This document shows, piece by piece, positions 49,853 through 64,000 of a DNA stretch of 64,000 nucleotides. Numbering within the stretch: the first letter of the stretch is position 1; the number at the start of each line of letters is the position of its first letter. The notes under the pieces are model-generated. The model was not told the DNA's origin and did not search any database. It was given only the letters and a program-made list of their open reading frames with translations. The position numbers and the translations under genes are program-made. The DNA is from Tomocerus qinae (lineage: Eukaryota; Arthropoda; Collembola; Entomobryomorpha; Tomoceridae): contig CM034547.1 in the NCBI GenBank assembly GCA_020055645.1, positions 46,350,409-46,414,408 on the forward strand, in the 5' to 3' direction.

Positions 49853-50752
49853 CAATAAAACTGTTATTTTGTCTTAATAAAATTTCTAAAACTAAAAATG
49901 GTTATAATCATTTTGTCTAATTTCAAAAGTCAGCTGGGAATAATTTATTGACATTTTGACTGCATTGAAATTGAGTGAGATAGTTAGATTTTCTAAAGAC
50001 GTGTTTAGTATGCGTGGATGGAGACTAGTGAGCAAATGGAAGTAATACGAATGCAAATGTATATCGTCAAATGTGCAATTCAAATGACATCATAGGTAAT
50101 CATTGTATTGTACTCTAGAATACACTATTAACGGCTTAAATTAACTTTCATCTTTTATCCACAGCTAAATTAAAACCTAAATAAGAAGAAGCTTACTAAG
50201 TTTACCATTTCAGAACTTATGTAAAGGCTGTGGGCGTTCAAGCATTCTATCTGTAGAACACAAGTCTCATAGTAGTATTGTATTTATTATATTTGCTGTT
50301 GCAGAAAGTACTTTCATTCCCTGTTATTTTCTATCTATAAACACCGATTTATTCTAAAAATAATGCACAAAAACTTGGTAAGAACATGCGTTTAAAAATG
50401 ACAGCTACAAGAATATTGAGTAGATGTATTTACTCCTTCTTCTATAAGGGCAGGTGCTACTTCTTTATTACTTACATTGCCTACTGATTCCCCCAACAAC
50501 TCCATGGATACATGATGCAAACAAAAACAAACCTGCGAGTGTTGTGAGAATTCGTCTTTTCACCCTTTCCGTGCAAGAGCAAGAAGAGGAAGTGTTTATA
50601 ATCGTGGACTTGGTCGCAGAAAGTACAAAGTGATCTAAAGTAATAGGCATGTAAAGTTGCAATTCAAAATTGCTTTAGAATTGCGATAATACTGATAGTA
50701 GCTTACGTATTATAAGCATAGTACGTCTCAAATGTATATTTAGCATATCAGC
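49853..50752. other. Intergenic region upstream of TMEM67
   Basis: Contains one small minus-strand ORF with a possible membrane helix (listed separately) and otherwise nothing supported. Confidence 0.4.
50468..50650 (-). CDS. Possible small membrane protein, divergent from TMEM67
   Basis: 60-codon ORF from an ATG at 50650. It encodes a Ser/Cys-rich N-terminus, a basic stretch (ERVKRR) and one hydrophobic helix (ILTTLAGLFLFASCIHGVVG). The end (CAAT|GTAAGT) is also a strong splice donor, so this may be a first exon. No family recognised; could be chance. Confidence 0.25.
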   Translation of the reverse strand: MPITLDHFVLSATKSTIINTSSSCSCTERVKRRILTTLAGLFLFASCIHGVVGGISRQCK

Positions 50753-55237
<4,485 letters not shown>

Positions 55238-55454
55238 ATAAGTTTCAATTTAAGTTTTAAGAACTTTATGAGTTTTGTCACCCGTTAACTGCTTTTATTC
55301 TCAGTATTTTATTTAAAAACTTGTAGACAAACAAACTTTTACATATTAAATATTAAATTGTGTGAACATTTTAATCATTAAAATACTTTCTTTGTACATG
55401 TATGTGTTCTTATTGTTTGCACTTTGCATAGGTATACTGTACTTCTGTATCTAA

Positions 55455-57271
55455 CTATTGATTCTTTTTTGATAACTTGGTTTGCAACTTGCTTGGGTTA
55501 TTCAAAAGCAGGTTCATTAGGAATTTTCCTAATCGGTAAAGTATGTAGAAAGCAAGGAAACCTACTGCGAAAGCAGGGGAAATGACGTCTAGAGAATAAT
55601 ATTGGAAAGGGTTAAGATCTCTTGCTGGAGAACGCAATTGTGGAGCTCCTTTATGGCGCATTACGTATTCGGTCCAATACACCGCGGTGTCCAGGGGTTT
55701 CTGTGGCCTGTCCTTGAAGACACCGGAAAGATACTTGGCCCTATCGGAGAATCTAATTTCAGGAAAATTCATTTAAACATCCAGAAACAATATTTTCTTT
55801 CATGAGCTGTGTAATTTATTATAATTTAAACTGCTTATGCGTTCTTGTTAGGAAATTTTTGCTCCATAAATATGATTTTCAAACCAATCAAAGAGACAAA
55901 ACTCACGTGGTGTCGTTTATCATTCTCTGGATGCCATCAAATACTTTATCTTCAGTAAGTCCTCTAAATTCAAGAGTAAGTGCATATCCATTGCTTTCCG
56001 CCTGTTTCATGTTCCAATCTTGATCCGCAAAAATAGGGATTCCTAAAAGAGGAACACCATGCCAAACTGCTTCTTGGGTACTCAACATCCCTCCTTGTGT
56101 GATGAACAATCTCAATTTAGGATGAGCCAACACATCTTGCTGGGGCAGCCATTTGCTAAGCATAACATTAGCAGGAGTATCCGGCATTTCCCCTGTCTCC
56201 CATTTCCAAATAATTCTTATTTGAAGCTTAGAAAATGCATTTACAAATACTTTCCGGTATTTTTCCTGCATAGTATGTGCTGGGAGGGTTGACCCCATGC
56301 TAAAATAGATAAACCCTTCATTTCCAGGTCCACTGATAAAATCTTCAAGATCCTAAAAACAGGACAACATCAAATTAAGTACCATTTGTGATATTTTGTA
56401 TTTTCAATGTATCAATTTTTGTGGTATCTTATTAAAAGTTTACTTTCGGAAGAGGCTGTCCAGGTCGACAATGCATCCCTCCTATTTCAATCATATCCGG
56501 CATCATTGGTCTAGGGTATGTTAAACCGAAATGGCTATTTATAAGCATTAGACTAGTTTTCTTTTCAATATCATGAACAGAAGGACAGTCCTGGCCTAGG
56601 TAGTCTCTATAAATTGACTCCACAAAGGGTAGCAGCTTATATTCGTTTAAAATCACAAAGAAGGCTTGCATAAAGAAATTGGAAAAACGTTCAACATAAT
56701 TCATATTATCTGTCATTCCAAAATAAGGAAGTGGTGTGAACGAGGGAGTTGTGGGAGCTCCTGTCATTGTCGATGTCCATGGGGCAGGTGCTTGAGGATG
56801 CACAAATATAAACGTAGTATTCATTTTGTAAATAAATCCGTACGTGCACTCGTTCATGAAAGAGTTCCCAATGATCAAATCGAATTTTTCCTTCTGAATT
56901 TTCTGCACTTCGGGCATTTCATAATAACTTCGGCACGTTACATTATAAATATGGGCTACGCCCATAGGATTGAAAAATTCATTTCTCTCACGATATTCAA
57001 ACAAATTTATACCCGTTAGTTTCACTAACTCCTTCATGCTCATCCCTACAATGTCTCGGATATTAGAATGGGGCTTGGAAGATTTGACTGGAGAAATTAT
57101 AGTTAGATTGTGACCACGATTTGCCAAGGTCTGAATTAATGGTTCAAAAGCATTTTTATGGCTTTGACTGGAGAAAAATGAGACGACCAAGATCTTCTCG
57201 CAGTTGACTTGCGAATGTGGATATTGCATTACAAATGCGGTCAGCAGAATTAAAATCGTCCTGCGTCTCAT
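55455..57271 (-). CDS. UDP-glycosyltransferase (UGT), copy 1
   Basis: Three exons on the minus strand: 57271-56444, 56352-55907 and 55752-55455; 523 aa. The ATG at 57271 (MRRRTILILLTAFVMQYP) gives a proper signal peptide; an in-frame ATG at 57310 is an alternative. The N-terminal acceptor domain is followed by the UGT signature WLPQQDVLAHPKLRLFITQG (344-363) with GVPLLGIPIFADQDWN. The usual FITHGG histidine is Gln362, a variant the UGT pattern allows. A C-terminal membrane helix (about 480-500) and basic tail (KLQTKLSKKNQ) fit an ER-lumen enzyme with a short cytosolic end. Role: transfer of sugar from UDP-sugar to lipophilic compounds (detoxification). It is tail to tail with TMEM67. A second UGT lies 3.2 kb away on the same strand with a different exon count. 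Confidence 0.94.
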
Positions 57272-59768
57272 TGCTATTAGTTTTGCTGGTTCTTTACCAA
57301 AAATTTTCATACCGTACGTCGTACGATTTACGTTACACTTTTTATTTCGAATGTATATTGTAACTGATTTACAGTAGGCTAGTATCAAATGTAAAAGATT
57401 TAAAATTGTTTTGACAAGGGTTTTCAGAACTATGGATAGTAACGGTCTTGGGTTTCATTCAAGAGATGTTTTCTCACTCGTCTGAACTGTGAATATGAAG
57501 ATGCGTAGTAATATTGAACTACCTTATTTAACCTCATGAATTGGTCATCGTCATCGCCATTTATTTACTGAGATTATATTATAAAATATTCCATTTGTTG
57601 AAACCTGAAATTATCTTTATTTACATGTTTACAAATGCTATGCACCATCAAACTCTGTGGCATTAAAAATTAAAAACCGATAAACTCCATCTCACAACAA
57701 AAAGAGCTTGTGACTTGTGACGTGATAAGCAGAGACACTATAATGTCGCAACTATACAAAATGTCACTGTTTGATAAGAACAAGAATTGTGATTGTGTTT
57801 GTTCAATTGTTTGCAGATTAAAATGCGTTCACGTGAGAGGCATGACCTCTTATAGCAGTCACAATATTTGCATAAGTGGGACTCTGCTACTTCTGGATGC
57901 ACACTTTTGTCAACTTTTAGAATACGATGTATAAGAGTTTATTAGAGGGAATTAATGCATTATTTATCATACGGCAATAGCAGCATAGGTGCTGGATGGG
58001 GCAACAAGTCACCAGGAAAAGATAATGGCTGTAACGGAACAAGCTTATATGTTAGTTATTCTGCTATTTAGTTTGATGGAAAATTAATGTCATTTTATCA
58101 TTGATGATTGTGAAGGTATCCTCCATTCCATCTTCTAGATTACAGCCGCAAAATTCCTTTTTCAAGTCTCAGTACTTATGGACGACATATTTTAATGTCC
58201 AATGTGGGCCCTTAATGTACCAGTTTTGCGTGGTGCTGCTTATATTGTAACTATAATGCATCCACCTTCCTCGAACATTACTTTTTCTCGTGTATAGATG
58301 CGTAATCGATAGTATTACTTTGGCAGATCATGATTTATTGAGCTTGGACAGTTCATCCAATAGCCTTCTATTCTTCATTTACCCCCTTGTACATGTTAGG
58401 ACCGAACGGGGTACATTGAGAATATAGAAGTAGCCACTGGCCAAAGCCATTAGCCATTTTCCAGTGCCAATTCCACTTGAGGCTAATAAATTGTCTAGTG
58501 AGTCAGTCGTTTGCGGCCGTGGCTATTTATAGCTCTATGTGTACGAATGAATATGTCAAATAATAAATGCCACTTTTCATATTCTGTGCTCTATACTTAC
58601 GTGTAGATGTCTACAGTTATCTTAGCTTGTGCATACATACAGTAAACATGACTTGCATATACATAGGTACTCTATTGCTATAGTATACCTATACTGAATA
58701 GCACTGATTAGTGTGATTAGTTAATCCAGTACGCAGTAGCTGTAGTAGTTGATAAAAATAATAAGTATATAACTGCATGTAGATTGTAGAGTACTGTAAA
58801 GCTAATGAGTAGAATGGAAAATGCAAATTGTAAGAGACAAGTCAAGACAGTAGACCTAGATCAAAATACAAATCATCATCCTGAGTCACTGAGTCATGCC
58901 TGTGAGTATGACCACATTGTACACTAAAACGTTAAATATGGAATGAATGCACGATTTCTATACTTGTAGGACTTTCCTTGCAGCGAGAAATCAACCTAAA
59001 TAGAGAATACATGGACTAGGTGATACGAAGCTTCCATGTATAAAGAAGGAAGACAGCTGAGCGCATTGAACAAAATCGTATGCCGTAAACGGATAAAATA
59101 AAAAGTTATTTTAAGATCAACTTACAATTACCACTACCAAAGGTAAGTTTAGGTATACTGCAATTTAAATGTCAAAAACGATAATAATGTTATAAGTGTA
59201 CAGTTCTTTAAAGCAATTCACAAACTACAGAAAAAATAATTAATTTTCACATTTGCAGAAATGGAAATGTTTTTCCACATTATTTAAGCTGCAAAAATTT
59301 ATGGGCTGCTGATGCTACAAGCACCAGATACCAGACCACAGGTGGTATTTGTATTTCGATTTGAAGCTGCACATAAATTCAAAAAAGGCTTTTGTAGCCA
59401 CTTCAATCAAAGGAGCAGTAAATTGGATTCAAATCGAAAATTAAAGACAGGTAGGATTTCGAATTTGGAATTCGGCCTGACGTCTTTCGAACTCGATTGG
59501 GTCCGAATTCGACCCTGACGTATCATTTTATTGTTACATTAATCATTTTGCGTACTAGGTAGTAGTTAGGTAGAAAAGTCTTACGCATACTAAGGTATAG
59601 GTGACTAATGTGAGTCACTCACTATAAAGCTTATAAAGCGAGCAACAAGTACTTCTTTCGCATACTTATTAGATTTATAGTAAGACCTCGTTTCTTTTTA
59701 ATCGTCTGTACTATGGAATTGATTACCCTTTGTTTGTTTTTCTAGGACCAGAACCTTATTAAAAGAAC
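57272..59768. other. Intergenic region, includes probable 5' UTR exon of the DUF1294 gene
   Basis: No coding exon supported. A donor after 59142 (CCAAAG|GTAAGT) and an acceptor before 59746 (TTTCTAG|GACC) would make an intron in the 5' UTR of the DUF1294 gene. ORFs at 57710-57934 and 59312-59518 have no signatures. Confidence 0.45.
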
Positions 59769-60089
59769 ATGGATCCAATTTTAATATGTGTCATTATCTA
59801 CGCTGTATTTACGCTTTTCTTCAGCATGTGCAGCTTTGTGGCAATGATAAGGGATAAACATGCTGCAGAAACCAGACAATGGAGAACATCGGAGTGCAGG
59901 CTTCACTCTTTAGAATTACTGGGAGGGTGGTTTGGAAGTTTGTGTGCTCAACTCTGCTTCCGTCACAAGAACAAGAAAATGAGCTACCAAATCGTATTTT
60001 GGTTTTTTGTACTGATGCATATCGGATGTGCCATTGCCTTTTACATTTACCAAGATAAGATTCGGGATTACTTGCAAAAACATTTTTAA
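59769..60089 (+). CDS. DUF1294 family small membrane protein (bacterial-type)
   Basis: Uninterrupted 106-codon CDS. Helix 1 (about 5-26, LICVIIYAVFTLFFSMCSFV) is followed by the DUF1294 core: DKHAAETRQWRTSECRLHSL, LELLGGWFGSLCAQ, FRHKNKKMSYQIVFWFF. Helix 2 then spans about 78-95. This is the pattern of bacterial DUF1294 proteins (DKxAA..WRxPExxLH-LxLLGGWPGA..AQ..FRHKxxKxSFQ..FW). The function of the family is not established. The family is best known from bacteria. The gene sits between two intron-bearing UGT genes and seems to have a spliced 5' UTR, so it is part of the host genome rather than contamination. Possible old horizontal acquisition; a eukaryotic lineage with patchy retention is the alternative. 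Confidence 0.88.
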   Translation: MDPILICVIIYAVFTLFFSMCSFVAMIRDKHAAETRQWRTSECRLHSLELLGGWFGSLCAQLCFRHKNKKMSYQIVFWFFVLMHIGCAIAFYIYQDKIRDYLQKHF

Positions 60090-60467
60090 TATGAATTTTG
60101 AGTACCAACAATTTCGAGCTACAGAGAAATGAATTTATATAACTCTACATGATGTTATTGTTATTGCAACTTTCAATGTTATTGTATGCAGTTTTTGGTG
60201 CCAGGTTGGATCTGATTGAGTTTACCAACATATATTCCTATTAAGATATTATTATGACCTTGACCTTACTGTTTTTTACTATTACTTATACATGATGACT
60301 TTGAATAAATACTTCCATACTTGCTAATTAAAAATGCCAAGTACTACCTAATGGAGATTATTGACTCGAATAGCTTTCATGAATCCTTAAAACTTTGTAA
60401 GAAAAATTAATCAGGACCCTACTACAAGCACACATATATTATAGTATGTAGTCGTGTGTTGAAATAT
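60090..60467. other. Intergenic, convergent 3' ends
   Basis: 3' flanks of the DUF1294 gene and UGT copy 2; nothing else seen. Confidence 0.4.
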
Positions 60468-62515
60468 TTATTTTTTCTTTTCTTTCTTAGAAATAGTTAC
60501 CTTTTTATCACTTTTAGCAGACCGAAATGCAGAAACTGTTTTTCTTATGGCCAATAGTACTAAATACCCGAATGAAAGTCCAACGATTGACAAAATTGCA
60601 AACATAAAGCCCCACACATCCAGAAGACGACGCTCAAACCAAGACTGATGAATGCCAAGAGGCCGTAATGGTGAATTATCTTCGTGTCGAAGAATATATT
60701 CTGTCCACCAAGCTGCAAGATCTAAGGGCTTCATCGGACGATCTCTAAAAACTTTGGAGACTTGTTGTACTTTTTTACGATAGCTGAAACAGAAATATAG
60801 TTAAAAATAAAAATGGAAATGCAGGGTGCATAAAACTTTAAACTTTATGCCATCAATAATAAAAATAAACCTTTGGTCTGTTAGCAAACTATTAATTGCT
60901 GCCTCTAACTGGGATTGTGACAAAAATGTAATTTCCAATCGGATTCCATGACCAAGCCTATGAACTCGTTCTGAGTTATAGTCCTGCTCGGCAAAAAACG
61001 GGAAAAGGATCATAGGCACAGCAAAATGAATAGCTTCTTGTATTCCAAGGACACCTCCATGTGTAATAAAGCCTTTGATTTTTGGATGAGCTTTACCAAA
61101 AGTAGAGATTAAAAATTACTATTTGAAACCAACAATTACTATTAGGTGATGATTATAAGTATTAATGAGCTACCCAATATCTCCTGTTGTGGCATCCACG
61201 TATCAGCATAAATATTGCTCGGTAAACCTTGTGGAATATCTCCATCCCATTTCCAGATAAATTTAACTTTGGAATTTTTGAAAGCGTTAAGAAATATTTC
61301 CATCTTTTCTTGTTCCATTTTCGAAATGCTAACGGCACTTCCAAAGCTAACGTATATGAATCCATCAGATTGACCATCTTCAATGAACTTCAGCATTTTC
61401 TAACAATTTAAGGTAAGATATTATACGTTTTCGTAATAATTCAAATAGACATTATAATATGAAACCGTAAAACTCCAACCTGAGGAAGAGGGTTTTTAGG
61501 CTCCGCAACGTGCATGCCACCCACAGAAACAACCTATTAAGAATCAAATGAGTTTACAGTTAAATTTTAGTAGATATCTAGAACTAGTTAAAATAATTAT
61601 TTAAAATTTTAGATATAAATAAATACCAGGGGAGGAAGGGATCTAGCAAATTCTTCACTGTAGTGTGTATTCATCAGGACCAAACTAACATTTTTTTCCA
61701 ACTCTCTCATTGAAGGCATATTTGGAACAGGGAAAGTCTTTCTGAAAAGTTTTTCGATGTATGGCAGCATATACCATTCTCTGTACAAGTGCCAACGAGC
61801 TGCCCGAAGGGTTGTTGAAAGTCTCTGCAAGAATGTCATTGGAAAAGGAGGGTGATACTGCATATCAGGAATCCATGAAGTTTCTGGGAAAAATCCATAT
61901 GAATCTGCATGAAACATGTAGAGGGAAGTTGTTCCAAAAACCATATACTTGGCACCGAATAGATAGGCGAAACCTGTTCCACAATTTATAACAGATAAAT
62001 TGTATTTTTCAAACCGATATAATTTGAAACTTTATTTAGGATGATTTACCTATCCCACAATCGTTGTAAAGTGAGTCGATAACAACCAAGTCAAATTTAG
62101 AATTTTTTATCCAATTAATTGTCTCTGGATCTTTCAGATAAACATCGCATATTCCCATACCAAGAATAGGAACCACATCCCAGATAATTGTATGATGCCC
62201 TACTTCCCGATTTTTTACATGGTCCACTCCACCAAATGACTCCTTCAGATAATCACAAGCTGCTTTCGGAGCGAATTCTTTTATAGATGTACTTTTCACA
62301 GGAGTTTTTCCAGGTTGAGAAGTCAAAAACGTAATGCTATGACCATTTTGGGCCAATCTTTCAACGAGAGGCCAAACACTTAACCTGTGGCTGTATGTAG
62401 CGACTCCGAAGAAAAACAAGATATTAGCACCGTTGCATTCAGTAAATATAATAGAAAGTATAAGGGAAGCCCCGTATAAAAATGCAGGGTTTGTAAAAGA
62501 CAGTCTTAAAAACAT
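60468..62515 (-). CDS. UDP-glycosyltransferase (UGT), copy 2
   Basis: Six exons on the minus strand: 62515-62050, 61973-61627, 61533-61480, 61399-61174, 61090-60871 and 60783-60468; all phases agree, 542 aa. The ATG at 62515 precedes a signal-like segment (FLYGASLILSIIFTECNGANI). Seen: the signature WMPQQEILG|AHPKIKGFITHGG (W357 to G377) with the standard histidine H375, VPMILFPFFAEQDYN, and the C-terminal RPMKPLDLAAWWTEYILRH common to arthropod UGTs. A membrane helix (about residues 495-520) and a lysine-rich cytosolic tail (SKKEKKK) close the protein. Role as for copy 1. The two UGTs differ clearly in sequence and intron positions (two introns versus five), so they are not a recent duplicate pair despite being neighbours. 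Confidence 0.94.
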
Positions 62516-64000
62516 TTTGGTTGAAATATTCAAGTCCTACATGAGATTGACCAAACACGTGTAGCCTGTACAAAAATTCATTCAATTTAACTTTTTATTA
62601 ATTCATAGAATATGAAAAAATGCACTTGCATTTGCTACGAAAATGTAATGAAATAAAACTTACTTCTTAATGTGAGCGTTCCAATTGCCACCTGTTGAAT
62701 GTTCGTACCTGCCAAAAAATACGCTACTTCCCTTGCATTCAAAGTGTTATGCCTATCTGTGTGGAGAGTGTACAACCGTACAACAGGCAAGCACAGATTG
62801 CAAATGATATTGTATGTAAATTATTATCTCCTGAAAAATAACTCCTGTCCACTATTTCGTATGTACACCTATCGTAAACCAATATAAAATACCCCAGATC
62901 TTTCCCACTACATGCCGGAAAGTTTGGGAATATAACGCCCAATTTTCAGGCAACCTTGACGGTTCGCAAGTTGAATTGAAAATGAAATTGCAAGAGCATG
63001 TATCCACATAATATTACATAACTCCATATCACGCAAGTTCTTATTCTCACATTACAAGTTTCTAACCTTAGTATCCACACTGATGCGTTCGCATCAATGT
63101 TATTTCAACCTTTACTGTTTCATTTAATAATATTATCTACCTCTACTACACATTTATATTACTTAGACTATGTGTTATTTCACTCAACTGAATAGCTATA
63201 GCTTGGTTAAATTAAAGTGCAAGATGACAATTTACTACTACCAAAATGACTCTTTCGTCCATGTCAGATTCATACAGACTACAGACGACTCCACAAAATA
63301 AATGTATATGGTAATTATATAGACTGCTTTATACTTCACAGAATTATCCTTTCTATTTATTATGCTCTTGCAATTGCTATTGAAAAAGTTGCCCTAAGGC
63401 CAGTTGGTGTTGATAAGAATATCTGAATATAGGACAAGCATCATCTGCATTTTTGTACAATGAACACGCAGTATAAGTGTGGCAGTGTGGGCTACCTTTA
63501 TACGACTACATTATAGAGTACAACCACACAAGGCATTTGGAAAACCTAAAATGTTGATTGGTTATTATTATTATTATTATTGAAGTGAGCCTGCTATATA
63601 GCTTGCATGGATTACATAATAGCAAAGAAGTCGCACAATTCCCCTCCGTATTTGTACTGATGTTTCGTAAAGTATATTTTATATAAATATTTTTGCCTGG
63701 TAGCTAATGTTAAGCCACTGTTGGTTTCAAGCTCGATTGAACTTTGAACACGTGGAAAAAAATGTTTGTAGATAAATTTAATGATACAGACCAGACAGAC
63801 TGTGATTTTGTCAACAATAACAATCGCAAAACATAGGAGTAACAACTTCCCAAAGTTCCATTCCCAGTTCCAGTATTTAAGTTTTTAATGCCATTTGTTT
63901 CTCCTTGTTTTAACACACGCTTAGCTTGGTTAATTATGTGACAACAAAAAATTACTCAAACCGATAATAATAGCGTGATAATACTAATACTAATTGCAGT
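62516..64000. other. Intergenic region to window end
   Basis: Upstream flank of UGT copy 2. A short ATT/TTA repeat lies near 63563-63583. The overlapping minus-strand ORFs at 63612-63916 show no recognisable feature. Confidence 0.4.

Noticed and set aside
59312-59518. 68-codon ORF upstream of the DUF1294 gene
   Set aside because: Lies within the predicted 5' UTR intron; sequence is built of short internally repeated GAATT/TCGAA-type stretches.
59769-60089. Bacterial contamination as the explanation for the DUF1294 gene
   Set aside because: Base composition and flanking intron-bearing UGT genes on both sides, plus plausible UTR splice sites, favour a resident gene.
55455-62515. The two UGT genes as a recent tandem duplicate
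   Set aside because: Different numbers of introns (two versus five) and clearly different sequences outside the signature motif.
63563-63583. ATT/TTA run as a possible satellite
   Set aside because: Only about seven units; an ordinary microsatellite.

Overview
The window is AT-rich animal DNA. Coding sequence is broken into short exons with GT..AG introns, most of them about 60-250 bp. The gene set is arthropod: divergent ionotropic receptors, a gustatory receptor with the C-terminal TYxxxxxQF motif, UDP-glycosyltransferases, secreted serine protease and astacin. I would guess a hexapod, possibly a springtail (Collembola), but nothing here proves the order. Exon joins were worked out by eye from splice sites, reading phase and remembered family features. 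Every multi-exon gene closes in frame.

Layout. 1-2.2 kb: ionotropic-receptor-like gene interrupted by one in-frame TGA. 4.3-10.7 kb: two near-identical four-exon GNAT acyltransferase genes (+) flanking an F-box gene (-) with two F-box-like motifs. 11.2-12.4 kb: MYND zinc-finger gene (-). 13.6-14.4 kb: UPF0598/C8orf82 homolog (-), head to head with NELF-C/D (+, 15.2-21.7 kb). A P-type DNA transposon (18001-21417) with an apparently intact THAP-transposase gene lies antisense inside NELF-C/D intron 10, with a perfect 8-bp target-site duplication. 22.7 kb: tRNA-Ser(AGA). 24.9-33.2 kb: three secreted-protein genes: a two-domain serine protease whose second domain is catalytically dead, an astacin fused to a DM9/DUF3421-like domain, and an orphan with a furin-like site.

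36.4-41.7 kb: a gustatory receptor and a second ionotropic receptor, followed by in-phase membrane exons. 42.3-44.1 kb: a mucin-like secreted orphan (-). 47.7-49.9 kb: FGGY carbohydrate kinase. 50.8-55.2 kb: TMEM67/meckelin. 55.5-57.3 and 60.5-62.5 kb: two UGT genes (-) flanking a small intronless-CDS DUF1294 membrane protein of bacterial type (59.8 kb).

The housekeeping genes (NELF-C/D, C8orf82, FGGY, TMEM67) look ordinary. The environment-facing genes (chemoreceptors, UGTs, secreted hydrolases, GNATs) are duplicated, rearranged or oddly built. Non-autonomous repeats are scattered between genes: a foldback element at 2.6 kb, a 49-bp near-perfect palindrome at 9.05 kb, MITEs at 22.1 and 41.3 kb, and a dispersed family at 8.3, 34.4 and 45 kb.
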